Source of the DNA: a bacterium HR10
GTDB taxonomy: Bacteria > Acidobacteriota > Blastocatellia > HR10
Reading direction: 5' to 3'
Length of the DNA: 64,000 bases
Assembly: GCA_002923315.1 (NCBI GenBank)
Contig: BEHM01000006.1
Span: forward strand, 1-64,000
In this document: positions 46,533 to 57,712 of the stretch, piece after piece
How positions within the stretch are numbered: position 1 is the first letter of the stretch
How the letters are laid out: every line of letters starts with the position of its first letter
Notes under the pieces: model-generated
Seen by the model: only the letters and a program-made list of their open reading frames with translations
The model's database searches: none
Told to the model about the DNA's origin: nothing
Program-made: the position numbers and the translations under genes

Positions 46533-47834
46533 TCACGCATACGTGAGCGCCAGCAGCTCAACCGGGTGCAGGACGCGCATCGAGAGGCCGGCGCGCCGCA
46601 CGCCGCGACGCAGGTGCATGAGGCATCCGGCATTGCCCGTCAGGAGCACGTCCGCCCCCGTTCGGCGAAGATGCGCGATCTTCCGCTCGAGCAATCGATC
46701 GGCAAGTTCCGGGTGGCGCAGGTTGTAGATCCCGGCGCTCCCGCAGCACATCTCGGCCTCAGTCAGCGGAACGAAGGTGACGCCGGGGAGGCGACGGATC
46801 ATCTCCAATGGAGCCGTCCTGACGCGTTGCGCGTGATAGAGATGGCACGGCGCGTCATAGGTGACCCTGAGGTGCAACGGACGTGGTCCTGGACGCAACC
46901 CGATCTCGATCAGATACTCCGAGACATCGCGCACGCGCGCGGCGAAGGCGCGGGCGCGCTCGGCGTACTCGGCATCGTCGGCGAGCAGCTCGCTGTACTC
47001 TTTGAGCATAGCGCCGCAACCGGCCACGTTGACGATGATGGTTTCGGCCGCGCTGCGCTCGAAGGCGCGAATGTTCCTCCGCGCCAGCGCGCGCGCCGTC
47101 TCGATCTCCCCGGCATGCGCGTGCAAGGCCCCGCAGCACACCTGATCCGAGGGGTCCTCGACCTCACAGTCATGGGCAGCGAGGACGTCCATGGTCGCGC
47201 GATTCGTATGCGCGAAGAGTTCGCGGGCCACGCAGCCGGCGAAGAAAGCGACGCGACGCGCGCGGCGTCCAGATGAGACGAGCGGGATGGTTCGGCGCTC
47301 ATCGCGAGGTGCGCCCTCCTCGGGCATCGTCGCCAGCAACAGTTCCAGGGCGAGGCGCACGCGCGCGGGCAGGAATTTCCCCTCAGCCCATCGGCGTGCG
47401 AAGGCCCGACGGCGCAGCCACCGAGCCGGCGCGAAGAACCAGCGCAAGCGCGCGGGTGAGGTGAAGATGTGGTTCAGGAGGAATCGCACGCTCCAGAGTC
47501 CGGGGGTCGTCCCCGCGCGCGAGAGATCAGCGCGTACGGCTTCAAGCAGTCGTCCATAACGCACGCCCGAGGGGCACACTGTCTCGCACGCCCGGCAGCC
47601 CAAACAGAGGTCTATGTGGTGCGCGAGCGCGCGGGAGGTCATCGGCAGGCGCCCTTCGGCGGCGGCGCGCATGAGATAGAGGCGCCCTCGTGGCGAGTCG
47701 TTCTCATCGCCGAGCTGCAGGTACGTGGGACACGCGCTCACGCACAGCCCGCAATGGATGCACGCCAGGAGCTTCTCCGCCTCGTGATCGAGCGCACGAT
47801 CGAGAGCTCTCGTCATCGTCGTCTTCTCGTTCAT
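46533..47834 (-). CDS. glcF: Glycolate oxidase iron-sulfur subunit
   Basis: The 433-residue protein carries two 4Fe-4S ferredoxin motifs near the N-terminus (CIHCGLCVSACPTY and CLGCRACETVCPSGV) and two CCG domains (VCCGALHAHAGE, MCCGSAGIYNL). With GlcD and GlcE it oxidises glycolate to glyoxylate and passes electrons to the quinone pool at the inner membrane. Its start overlaps the glcE stop by 4 bases. Length and motifs are normal. Confidence 0.93.
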   Translation of the reverse strand: MNEKTTMTRALDRALDHEAEKLLACIHCGLCVSACPTYLQLGDENDSPRGRLYLMRAAAEGRLPMTSRALAHHIDLCLGCRACETVCPSGVRYGRLLEAVRADLSRAGTTPGLWSVRFLLNHIFTSPARLRWFFAPARWLRRRAFARRWAEGKFLPARVRLALELLLATMPEEGAPRDERRTIPLVSSGRRARRVAFFAGCVARELFAHTNRATMDVLAAHDCEVEDPSDQVCCGALHAHAGEIETARALARRNIRAFERSAAETIIVNVAGCGAMLKEYSELLADDAEYAERARAFAARVRDVSEYLIEIGLRPGPRPLHLRVTYDAPCHLYHAQRVRTAPLEMIRRLPGVTFVPLTEAEMCCGSAGIYNLRHPELADRLLERKIAHLRRTGADVLLTGNAGCLMHLRRGVRRAGLSMRVLHPVELLALTYA

Positions 47835-49168
47835 AAGCCCGCGACGAATCGGCCGGGGCTCAAGATGCGCTTCGGGTCAAAGGTCTGTTTGAGCGCTCGC
47901 ATGAGCGGCAGGCTCGATCCCGCGTCTCCCCATACGTCGAAATTCTGCTTGATCGCCAGTGGCGCCTGCTCCACGATCACGTGTCCGCGACGCGGCTCCC
48001 ACGCCGCTCGGAGACGAGTGAGCGCCTCCATCGCCCGGGAGAAACCGTCCCTCTCTTCCGTGAGCAGCTTTCCGCCGATGTGAACGATGCCCGTCCCCGG
48101 TTGCGCCAGCGCATACATTGAGGCGAGGCATGGGCTCAGGGTGCGCTCGCCCGCGCGCAGCGCCGCCATCGTGTGCGCGGGGAGGACACTGAGTCGCACG
48201 AGAAGATCCGTCGGGAAGAATCGGCGGAGTCGGCCCACCGTCTCCCACAGCGAGCGACTCGCTGCGCTTGCGAAGTCCAGCAGATCGAGCGAGAGCGAAC
48301 GGGCGAGCGCCCGCACGCGATCCACTTGATACGCGACCGCGGGCGGCGTCTCCAGGAATCGCACCAGAAGCGCCTTCTGGGGGCGATCGGGCAGAAGCAT
48401 GGACATCGCCTCGGCATTGCTGAACAGCAGCGCCACCGGCAGAAGCTCCGAGCGCATGATCTGCTGCGACGCGGTTTCGAGCCGTTCCCACTCCGAACTG
48501 AGGAGCACGGCGGTCGCTTCAGCCTCCGGATATGGGCGGAGCTTGAAATTCACGCGGACCAAGACGCCGAGCGTTCCGAAGCTCCCGACGAAGAGCTTGT
48601 TGAGATCGTATCCGGTGACGTTCTTGACGACGCGTCCGCCAGCGCGAAGGCGTGTCCCATCGGCCCGCACGACCTCCACGCCGATGACATAGTCGCGCGG
48701 TCGTCCATAGCCGTGACGCAGCGGGCCAAAATCGTCCGTAGCGGCGATCCCCCCGAGCGTCGCGCGATCCGCGTCTGGAGGGTCGAACGGCAACCATTGC
48801 CGGTGTGGGAGGGCTTCTCGATTGAACGCCTCCAACCGACATCCGGCCTCGACGCTCGCCGTGAGATCGGCCGGTTCATACTCCAGAATGCGGTCCAGGC
48901 GACGCGTCGAGAGGAGGATGTCCACCCGTTCCGGGGGATTCCCGAACGAGAGGCGGCGGCCCGATCCCATCGGGATGACCGCCAGCTCCTGCGCATATGC
49001 GAAATGGAGGACGGCCGCGACCTCTTCGATCGTCCCCGGGAAGACGATGGCCAGAGGGCGCCGCTCATCAATCGCATACTCATTGGGAGCCGGGCAGAGG
49101 ACGTTCGCCTCTCCCACGATGGAGATCAGCTCTCGTTCGAGTGTGCTCGCTTCCGGTGAGGTCACCAT
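47831..49168 (-). CDS. glcE: Glycolate oxidase FAD-binding subunit
   Basis: The 445-residue protein has the PCMH-type FAD domain: VIPMGSGRRLSFG, LEYEPADLTASVEAGCRLE, LGGIAATDDFGPLRHGYGRPRDYVIG, and RVVKNVTGYDLNKLFVGSFGTLG. The C-terminal catalytic half is shortened relative to GlcD, as is usual for GlcE. Gap to glcD is 6 bases; a second possible start at the GTG of codon 2 has slightly better ribosome-site spacing. Confidence 0.92.
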   Translation of the reverse strand: MVTSPEASTLERELISIVGEANVLCPAPNEYAIDERRPLAIVFPGTIEEVAAVLHFAYAQELAVIPMGSGRRLSFGNPPERVDILLSTRRLDRILEYEPADLTASVEAGCRLEAFNREALPHRQWLPFDPPDADRATLGGIAATDDFGPLRHGYGRPRDYVIGVEVVRADGTRLRAGGRVVKNVTGYDLNKLFVGSFGTLGVLVRVNFKLRPYPEAEATAVLLSSEWERLETASQQIMRSELLPVALLFSNAEAMSMLLPDRPQKALLVRFLETPPAVAYQVDRVRALARSLSLDLLDFASAASRSLWETVGRLRRFFPTDLLVRLSVLPAHTMAALRAGERTLSPCLASMYALAQPGTGIVHIGGKLLTEERDGFSRAMEALTRLRAAWEPRRGHVIVEQAPLAIKQNFDVWGDAGSSLPLMRALKQTFDPKRILSPGRFVAGL

Positions 49169-49174
49169 CTCTCC

Positions 49175-50569
49175 TCAAAACGCGCGGCAGCGTCGCACGG
49201 GGAGCACCTTTCCGGGATTGCACCGGCCCTCCGGATCGAACACGGCGCGCACGCGCGCCATCGCCTCCAGATCCTCCTCCGTGAAGACAAGGGGCATGTA
49301 GGCGATCTTATCGAGGCCGACGCCGTGCTCCCCGGTGAGCGACCCCCCGACGCGCACGCAGAGGTGCATGATCTCCTGGCAGGCCGCTTTCACGCGCTCC
49401 ACTTCTTCTGGGTTCCGCCCGTCGAAGCAGATGTTGGGATGCAGGTTGCCATCGCCGGCGTGAAAGACGTTGGCCATGCGGAGTCCGTAGCGCGCGGCGA
49501 TGCGATAGATCTCGGGCAGGACTTCAGGGAGCTTGCTGCGGGGGATCACGGCGTCCTGGACCATGAGATCTGGGCTGATGCGCCCCAGGGCGCCGAAGGC
49601 CCCTTTGCGTCCGGCCCAGAGGCGCGTGCGCTCCGCCTCATCGCGAGCGACGAGCACCTGACGCGCGCCGTGGGCGCGGCAGATCTCGACGATGCGCTCA
49701 GCGTCGTACGCGACGCTCGCCTCCAATCCATCCACTTCGATGATCAGCACAGCCGCCGCATCCGTCGGCAAGCCCGCCGCATACACGGACGCTTCGACGG
49801 CCTCGATCGTCGCGCGATCCATCATCTCCAGAGCCGACGGCAGAATCCCCGCCGCGATGATGGCGGAGACGGCACGGCTGGCGTCCTCCACGCTCAGGAA
49901 ATCGGCGAGCAGCGTCTTCACCGCTTGAGGCTGCCGCATGAGCCGAACGGTGATCTTCGTCGCGATGCCGAACGTCCCTTCGGAGCCGATGAAGAGACCG
50001 AGCAGATCATACCCCACCGCATCCGCGCCATGCCCCCCGAGCGTTATGATCGTCCCATCGGGGAGGACGACCTCCAAGCCCAGGATGTGATGCCCGGTCA
50101 TGCCGTATTTCAAGCAGTGTGGGCCGCCAGCGTTCTCCGCCACGTTCCCGCCCAGTGTGCACGCCATCTGGCTGGAGGGATCGGGGGCATAAAAATACCC
50201 GGCATCGGCCACAGCCCGCGTGAGCGCGAGATTGATCACCCCAGGCTCCACGATGGCGAGCTGATTCTCATAGTCGATCTCCAAGATGCGATTCATCCGG
50301 GCGAGCTCGAAGATCACTCCTCCCTGGACAGCGACCGCGCCTCCGCTCAATCCCGTGCCCGCCCCTCGCGCGAGGAAGGGGATGCGATGCCGCGCCAGCA
50401 CCTTGACCGCGCGAACGACCTCTTCGGCGGATTCCGGGAAGATGACGGCCGACGGCAGATGCTTGTGGATGCTCAGGCCATCGCATTCGTACGCGAGGAG
50501 CCGTTCGGGATCGGTGATCACGTCCTCATCCCCGAGGATCGCTTCGAGCTCCGCGATCCACGACATCAT
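49175..50569 (-). CDS. glcD: Glycolate oxidase catalytic subunit (D-2-hydroxyacid dehydrogenase type)
   Basis: The 464-residue flavoprotein oxidises glycolate or D-lactate. It has the FAD motif FLARGAGTGLSGGAV, YFYAPDPSSQMACTLGGNVAENAGG, LFIGSEGTFGIATKI, and the FAD-oxidase C domain with ANVFHAGDGNLHP and GGSLTGEHGVGLDK. I chose the ATG at 50569 because GGGAGGAA lies 7 bases before it; the longer frame to 50665 runs through the promoter. First gene of glcD-glcE-glcF-MBL. The real substrate could be D-lactate. Confidence 0.93.
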   Translation of the reverse strand: MMSWIAELEAILGDEDVITDPERLLAYECDGLSIHKHLPSAVIFPESAEEVVRAVKVLARHRIPFLARGAGTGLSGGAVAVQGGVIFELARMNRILEIDYENQLAIVEPGVINLALTRAVADAGYFYAPDPSSQMACTLGGNVAENAGGPHCLKYGMTGHHILGLEVVLPDGTIITLGGHGADAVGYDLLGLFIGSEGTFGIATKITVRLMRQPQAVKTLLADFLSVEDASRAVSAIIAAGILPSALEMMDRATIEAVEASVYAAGLPTDAAAVLIIEVDGLEASVAYDAERIVEICRAHGARQVLVARDEAERTRLWAGRKGAFGALGRISPDLMVQDAVIPRSKLPEVLPEIYRIAARYGLRMANVFHAGDGNLHPNICFDGRNPEEVERVKAACQEIMHLCVRVGGSLTGEHGVGLDKIAYMPLVFTEEDLEAMARVRAVFDPEGRCNPGKVLPVRRCRAF

Positions 50570-50636
50570 TGTCGAGTTCCTCCCCACGACGCTTCCTCGG
50601 CTCTCCCGAACCATATGGTCGGGGCGCGAAACATTC

Positions 50637-50665
50637 AGCATAGCGCAGAACGAAGGGCTGGCCAA
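50637..50665 (-). promoter_or_regulatory. Sigma-70-type promoter of the glc operon
   Basis: On the minus strand: TTGGCC (50665-50660), 17-base spacer, TATGCT (50642-50637), about 68 bases before the glcD ATG. Confidence 0.55.
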
Positions 50666-50686
50666 GCAGAGGGATCATCAGGTGCG

Positions 50687-51694
50687 TCAGGCGGACGATC
50701 CGCCCATGAGGAGGTAGAGGACGGCCATGCGCACAGCGATGCCGTTGGCGACCTGGTCGAGAATGAGCGCCTGAGGGCCATCGGCGACATCGGACGCGAT
50801 CTCGATCCCGCGATTCATCGGTCCCGGATGGAGGATGATGGCGTCCTCCTTCGCCCAACGCAGCCGCTCGCGCGTGAGACCGAAGCGGAGGGCGTATTCC
50901 TTGAGGGAGGGGAAGAAGCACTCCTGTTGCCGCTCGAGCTGAAGGCGCAAGGCCATGACGACGTCGGCGCCCTCGAGCGCTTCTTCGATCCTCGGCGTGA
51001 CGAAGAGGCCATCGGGAACCAGCTGTTCGTAATACGGCGGCAGGAGCGTCTGCGGACCGCTCACCCACACGCTCGCCCCGAGCTTCGTCAACAGGTAGAT
51101 GTTCGAGCGCGCGACGCGGCTGTGCAGGAGATCGCCGATGATGGCGACCTTCAATCCGGCGATCCGACCCTTCCGCTCGCGAATGGTGAAGGCGTCCAGG
51201 AGCGCTTGCGTGGGATGCTCGTGCGCCCCATCGCCGGCATTGATGACCGGAATGGGGAGCTGCCGCGCCAGCTGATGCGGGACGCCGGCCATCGAGTGAC
51301 GCACGACGAGTGCATCCACGGCCATCGCCTGCAGGGTCCGCACCGTGTCCAGCAGCGTCTCTCCTTTCATCAGGCTGCTCGTCGCAGTAGCGATACTGAT
51401 CGTGTCCGCCGAGAGGCGCTTGGCCGCCAGCTCGAAACTCGTGCGCGTGCGCGTCGAGGGCTCGAAGAAGAGATTCACGACCGTCCGCCCGCGCAGCGTG
51501 GGAACCTTCTTGATCTCGCGCTCGGAGACCTGCTTGAATGCCTCGGCCGTATCCAGAATCAGTCGAATCTCCTCGGGATCGAGATCGCGAATGCCGAGCA
51601 GGTCCTTTCGCTTGAGGCGCGCGCGCGGATGTGCGGTGGAGAACTCCGCGCGCTCATGGGGATCGCGCCGTTCTCCCTCGAGGTCACGCGTCAT
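50687..51694 (-). CDS. pyrB: Aspartate carbamoyltransferase catalytic subunit
   Basis: PyrB joins aspartate and carbamoyl phosphate, the first committed step in pyrimidine synthesis. The 335-residue protein has [19 protein letters not shown] (carbamoyl-phosphate site), [35 protein letters not shown], and [11 protein letters not shown]. The N-terminus is extended by about 25 residues ([17 protein letters not shown]) relative to E. coli. The ATG at 51694 overlaps the pyrR end by 11 bases, the same overlap length as pyrK-pyrD. No pyrI-type regulatory subunit or pyrC is seen here. Confidence 0.95.
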   Translation of the reverse strand: MTRDLEGERRDPHERAEFSTAHPRARLKRKDLLGIRDLDPEEIRLILDTAEAFKQVSEREIKKVPTLRGRTVVNLFFEPSTRTRTSFELAAKRLSADTISIATATSSLMKGETLLDTVRTLQAMAVDALVVRHSMAGVPHQLARQLPIPVINAGDGAHEHPTQALLDAFTIRERKGRIAGLKVAIIGDLLHSRVARSNIYLLTKLGASVWVSGPQTLLPPYYEQLVPDGLFVTPRIEEALEGADVVMALRLQLERQQECFFPSLKEYALRFGLTRERLRWAKEDAIILHPGPMNRGIEIASDVADGPQALILDQVANGIAVRMAVLYLLMGGSSA

Positions 51695-52244
51695 CGGCTC
51701 CCTCCTTCTCCAGGAGCAGGACTCGATCCTCGCCGTCCACCTCGCGCAACATGACTTTGACGATCTCGTTCCGCTCAGTCGGGATCGCACGTCCTACGTA
51801 ATCGGCCTGAATGGGCAGCTCACGATGGCCGCGGTCCACGAGCACGGCCAGGCGCACGCGATCGGGCCGTCCGTAATCCATCAGATGATCGAGCGCGGCG
51901 CGAATCGTGCGGCCCGTATAGAGCACATCGTCCACGAGCACGATGATCCGACCGGTGATGTCGTGCGGCAGCTCGCTCGTCTTCACCACGGGATTGGGCG
52001 CGATCCGGCTCAGATCGTCCCGGTAGAAGGTGATGTCCAGGACACCGACCGGAAGGTCTCGCCCATGTCGTCGCTTCAGAATCTCCGCCAAGCGGCGAGC
52101 CAGCGGCACGCCTCGCGTGCGAATGCCGACGAGCATCAGCTTATCCGTGGGCGGCTCGGAGGCCGCAATCTCCGCCGCCAGGCGCTCGAGCGCCTGCTCG
52201 ATCTCGGTCGCCGTCATCAGCAGTGCTTTCTCTCGCGCACTCAT
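51684..52244 (-). CDS. pyrR: Bifunctional pyr operon regulator/uracil phosphoribosyltransferase
   Basis: PyrR binds RNA in many bacteria to attenuate pyr operons in response to UMP, and has UPRTase activity. The 186-residue protein shows [27 protein letters not shown], the PRPP motif [17 protein letters not shown] and [15 protein letters not shown] chose the ATG at 52244, whose ATGA overlaps the DUF3108 stop; an ATG three codons earlier (52253) is possible. No clear attenuator was seen before pyrR, since the upstream gene is joined to it. Confidence 0.92.
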   Translation of the reverse strand: MSAREKALLMTATEIEQALERLAAEIAASEPPTDKLMLVGIRTRGVPLARRLAEILKRRHGRDLPVGVLDITFYRDDLSRIAPNPVVKTSELPHDITGRIIVLVDDVLYTGRTIRAALDHLMDYGRPDRVRLAVLVDRGHRELPIQADYVGRAIPTERNEIVKVMLREVDGEDRVLLLEKEGADDA

Positions 52245-53050
52245 GGACGCCATGGAGAGCCTGCTGGGCTCGACTCCCGACCCGCTGTCGCCGTGCCGAT
52301 CGCGACCTCCGTGAGCTCGACGCGAATCTCTCCCAGCGCCTCCTGGGCTACGATCATCACGGGCATGCGCCGCGAGTCGGCGGAGAGCCAGAGGCGGAGA
52401 GGAGGGGCATCGGTGCCCTCCAGGCGCAAGGCCATCTCCATCGCCTCAAACCGTCCGGCGCGCGTCTCCACCACGGCGCGCGAGCGGACCTCAGCCTGAA
52501 TCGGCACGCGCCGCCGTTCACTCAAGACGGAGAAGCGGTAGCGCTTCCCCAATTGAAGCGGGAGCGTGCGCAAGTGATAGAGAAAGGCGACGACATCGCG
52601 CGTCTCCGGAGAGATCGCGATCGTCCGTCCCGTGCTCAGGCGGGCGATCCCGCTCCGATGATCGAGGGCGATCGCGATGTCCGTGCGCCGATCCCCATCC
52701 CGGCGGGAGTGCTCCACCCGATACGGGAGCCAGGTCTGCGGATCCACATAGGAGGTCCATTGCTCCTCAAGCGCCCTGAGGAGCGTGCGCACAGGGCCGA
52801 CCGTCTGAGCGCGCAGCTCCAGATGCACACCCGTGCGATCGAAGAACCGCCCTCGCCCTTTCACCGAGAGCGTCATCTCTCCGGCAACCACGTAGTGGGC
52901 CCAGGAGATCGTATACGTCAGGCGCTCGCCCAGAGGGAAGGGAAGCTCACCCGAGAGCGGGCGAGAATGTCCTTGTCGAGAAGCCCCCAGCTCGAGGGCG
53001 AGCAGGCCCATGAGCGGGATCAGACCGATCGCCCTCCAGCGCCTCCGCAT
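52241..53050 (-). CDS. DUF3108-family exported protein
   Basis: The 269-residue protein has a signal peptide (about 1-24) and the DUF3108 pattern: GERLTYTISWAHYVVAGEMTLSV, the middle segment SYVDPQTWLPYRVEHSRRDG, VVAFLYHLRTLPLQLGKRY, and RLEGTDAPPLRLWLSADSRRMPVMI. Family members are thought to be periplasmic beta-barrel or LolA-like folds with unknown role. It sits between pnp and pyrR, 15 bases after pnp. Confidence 0.85.
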   Translation of the reverse strand: MRRRWRAIGLIPLMGLLALELGASRQGHSRPLSGELPFPLGERLTYTISWAHYVVAGEMTLSVKGRGRFFDRTGVHLELRAQTVGPVRTLLRALEEQWTSYVDPQTWLPYRVEHSRRDGDRRTDIAIALDHRSGIARLSTGRTIAISPETRDVVAFLYHLRTLPLQLGKRYRFSVLSERRRVPIQAEVRSRAVVETRAGRFEAMEMALRLEGTDAPPLRLWLSADSRRMPVMIVAQEALGEIRVELTEVAIGTATAGRESSPAGSPWRP

Positions 53051-53065
53051 CTCTTCACTCCGCCC

Positions 53066-55225
<2,160 letters not shown>

Positions 55226-55254
55226 GGTCGTTCATGATTGTGAGGGAGAATTCA

Positions 55255-55298
55255 GGTCAGCTCCGGCATGCCCTCCGCAAGAGAGATGGGAGCTCACC
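55255..55298 (-). promoter_or_regulatory. Hairpin in the pnp leader
   Basis: Inverted repeat GGTGAGCTCC and GGAGCTGACC (10 bp with one mismatch, loop of 24 bases) ending about 30 bases before the pnp ATG. In enteric bacteria an RNase III-cleaved leader hairpin mediates PNPase autocontrol; a similar role here is inference. Confidence 0.5.
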
Positions 55299-55367
55299 CC
55301 ACATGGCCCGATCTGTATCGGGAAGACCACACCCTCCGTTGAGGCAGAGGGATCACCACGGGGCACC

Positions 55368-55384
55368 CCTCGCGATCCGCGAGG
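55368..55384 (-). other. Short perfect hairpin between rpsO and pnp
   Basis: A 7-bp stem with a 3-base loop (CCTCGCG/CGCGAGG around ATC). It may be an rpsO mRNA 3' structure or processing site; there is no T-tract. Confidence 0.3.
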
Positions 55385-55460
55385 TCGCGTGACCATCCGG
55401 CCCGGATCGCGTCGAATATCCGCCTCTTGGCGAGCGTGGTCGTCCCGTCGTCGCGTCAAG

Positions 55461-55730
55461 TCACTTTCTCAACCCGAGCCGGTCAATGAGCTGGTAGTAC
55501 CGCCGACTGTCAGTCCGCTTCAGGTACTCCAGAAGTCGGCGACGCTTGCTCACCAGCTTCAGTAAGCCCCGGCGCGAGTGATAGTCTTTCTTGTGCGTCT
55601 TGAAATGCTCCGTCAGTTGTGCGATCCGATACGTCAGGATCGCCACTTGTACCTCCGGCGATCCCGTATCGTTCTCGTGCACCCGAAACTTTTCGATCAA
55701 CTCGCGTTTGACTTCTTTCGTCAACGCCAC
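55461..55730 (-). CDS. rpsO: 30S ribosomal protein S15
   Basis: S15 binds 16S rRNA early in small-subunit assembly. It shows [37 protein letters not shown] and [17 protein letters not shown] with C-terminal GLRK. I chose the GTG at 55730, giving 89 residues, which matches the usual length and aligns with the E. coli start; a GTG at 55754 would add eight residues. The -10-like element at 55780-55785 lies upstream. Confidence 0.95.
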   Translation of the reverse strand: MALTKEVKRELIEKFRVHENDTGSPEVQVAILTYRIAQLTEHFKTHKKDYHSRRGLLKLVSKRRRLLEYLKRTDSRRYYQLIDRLGLRK

Positions 55731-55779
55731 AGGCGACGCGTGCCTCCCTCGCACTCAAGTTTTTCTTCCTCTTCAAGTT

Positions 55780-55808
55780 AGATTAGGCTAGCACAGAACC
55801 GGCCGGAA
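55780..55808 (-). promoter_or_regulatory. Possible rpsO promoter
   Basis: On the minus strand TTCCGG (55808-55803), 17-base spacer, TAATCT (55785-55780). The -35 is weak. Confidence 0.35.
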
Positions 55809-55848
55809 GTAAAGCGGCAAAGGGGGGATGAGCCGGGGGCGCGCGCTC

Positions 55849-55877
55849 TTGTTCCGCTTCGCCGTGCGTGATAAGGT
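55849..55877 (+). promoter_or_regulatory. Possible promoter of the peptide-transporter genes
   Basis: TTGTTC (55849-55854), 17-base spacer, TAAGGT (55872-55877), 22 bases before the ATG at 55900. Confidence 0.4.
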
Positions 55878-55899
55878 TTACTGATCCTTGGCGCCAGAT

Positions 55900-57708
55900 A
55901 TGGAGCGGCTTGTGTCTGCGACTGTCGGGTTGCTGCTGCTGAGCGCATGCGCGCCCCCGGCTGCGTACTTCGGGAAGATCGAGCCGCCCGAGGGGGCCGT
56001 CCTTCGCGTGGGCAACGGCGCCGATCCGGCGTCGCTGGATCCGCACCGCGCTCCGGGCAGCGTCGAGGAACAGATTCTGATCAACCTCTTTGAGGGCTTG
56101 ACCGAATATGATCCGGTGACACTGGAGCCGATTCCGGCCGTCGCCGAAGCGTGGGAGATGGATGCGCGCGCCACGCGGTTTCGGTTTCATCTGCGGCGTG
56201 CGGCGCGATGGAGCAACGGACGTCCGGTGACCGCGTGGGATTTCGTCTACTCTTGGCGTCGGGCCTTGGCGCCGGAGACGGCCTCGCCCAATGCCTATCT
56301 GCTCTATTACATCAAGAACGCCGAGGCCTACAATACGGGGAAGCTGAAGGTTCGAGATCGGCGAACCGGGCGATTTCTCACGGACGAATTCGGGCGCGAT
56401 CTCCTGCTCACGGCCGAGGAGGTGGATCGAATCCGGCGCGGCGAGGGTTCAGACGCCGGGCCTCGCCTTCAGCAGCTCCGTCGTCATCTGGAGGGCTTCG
56501 TGTGGGAGGCGGTATCCCTGAGCGCGGAGGACATCGGCGTGCGCGCCCTCGATGAGCATACACTCGAGGTGGAGACGGAGGTCCCCACGGCCTTCTTCCT
56601 CAAGCTCACAAGCCTCGGCGTCTATCGGCCGGTCCCCCGCGAGGCCGTCGAACGACATGGGCGCGCGTGGACGCGCCCGGAGCACATGGTGAGCAATGGA
56701 CCTTTTCGGCTCGTGGAGTTCGAGCCGGGACGTCGCGTCGTCCTGGAGAAAAATCCCCTCTATTGGGATGCCGCGCGGGTGCGACTGGAGCGCGTGATCT
56801 TTTATCCCTACAGCGAGGCGACGACGTTGTTGAACCTCTACAAGGCGGGCGAAGTGGACGTCCTGGTGAGCGGGCTCTTACCCCCCTATGCGCTGCGTCT
56901 CTTGCGCCGGACGCGGGATTACATCTCCGGGCCATATCTGCTGAGCTACTTCCTGCTGGTGAACGTGCGCCGTCGGCCGCTCAGCGATGGACGGGTGCGG
57001 CGCGCGCTGGCGCTGGCCATTGATCGGGAACGCCTCTGTCAGCGTTTGCTCGCGGCGGGACAGCAACCCTTAGGGGCCTTCACCCCCTCGGATTTCCACG
57101 GTCTCTATCCGCGTCCAAAGGGGGTGACGTATGATCCGGAGCGCGCACGACGGCTTCTGGCGGCCGCCGGGTACCCGGAAGGACGCGGCCTTCGCTTGCG
57201 CTATCTCTACAATGCCGGCGCCCTGCATGCGCAGATCGCCGAAGCGCTGCAGGCCGAGTGGCGACGCGTCTTCCCCCAGATTCACATCGAGTTGATCGCT
57301 CAGGAGTGGCAAGTCTACTTGGAGACTGTGCGGCTCGGAGACTTCGACCTCGCGCGACGGAGCTTCTCGGCCGATTTCAGCGATCCGACGAGCTTCCTCG
57401 ATTCCATGCTCTCGACGAGCCCGAACAATCCCACTGGATGGGGCGATCCAGACTATGATCGGCTTGTCCAGCAGGCCAATGCTGAACCGGACGTGCCTCG
57501 GCGGATGGCGCTTCTGGCGCGCGCCGAGCGCGTCTTGCTCGAGGATATGCCGATCATCCCCATCTACAGCTCGGTGGCCAGCTTCCTTCGTAAACCATAT
57601 GTTCGCGGATGGCATGCGAACATCCTCGATCGGCATCCTTTGAAGTTCGTCGTCGTGGAGAGAACGGCACCGGCGTTCGATCTCCAGGCCATCACTCCGG
57701 AGCGATAA
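55900..57708 (+). CDS. Peptide/oligopeptide ABC-transporter substrate-binding lipoprotein
   Basis: The 602-residue lipoprotein has a lipobox (LLSAC, Cys near residue 16) and the SBP_bac_5 fold: LRVGNGADPASLDPHRAPGS, LINLFEGLTEYDPVTLEPIPAVAEAWE, ARWSNGRPVTAWDFVYSWRRAL, NGPFRLVEFEPGRRVVLEKNPLYWD and VRRALALAIDRERL, the OppA/DppA cleft pattern. About 58 extra residues (about 151-208, charged, DRRTGRFLTDEFGRD onward) are inserted where OppA has a short loop. I chose the ATG at 55900; a TTG four codons earlier is open. It collects peptides in the periplasm for the two permeases that follow. Confidence 0.93.
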   Translation: MERLVSATVGLLLLSACAPPAAYFGKIEPPEGAVLRVGNGADPASLDPHRAPGSVEEQILINLFEGLTEYDPVTLEPIPAVAEAWEMDARATRFRFHLRRAARWSNGRPVTAWDFVYSWRRALAPETASPNAYLLYYIKNAEAYNTGKLKVRDRRTGRFLTDEFGRDLLLTAEEVDRIRRGEGSDAGPRLQQLRRHLEGFVWEAVSLSAEDIGVRALDEHTLEVETEVPTAFFLKLTSLGVYRPVPREAVERHGRAWTRPEHMVSNGPFRLVEFEPGRRVVLEKNPLYWDAARVRLERVIFYPYSEATTLLNLYKAGEVDVLVSGLLPPYALRLLRRTRDYISGPYLLSYFLLVNVRRRPLSDGRVRRALALAIDRERLCQRLLAAGQQPLGAFTPSDFHGLYPRPKGVTYDPERARRLLAAAGYPEGRGLRLRYLYNAGALHAQIAEALQAEWRRVFPQIHIELIAQEWQVYLETVRLGDFDLARRSFSADFSDPTSFLDSMLSTSPNNPTGWGDPDYDRLVQQANAEPDVPRRMALLARAERVLLEDMPIIPIYSSVASFLRKPYVRGWHANILDRHPLKFVVVERTAPAFDLQAITPER

Positions 57709-57712
57709 GGCT

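Noticed and set aside
49325-51754. 809-residue open frame on the plus strand across glcD and pyrB
   Set aside because: It covers the reverse of two well-supported genes and has the low-complexity His/Arg/Asp-rich makeup of an antisense frame.
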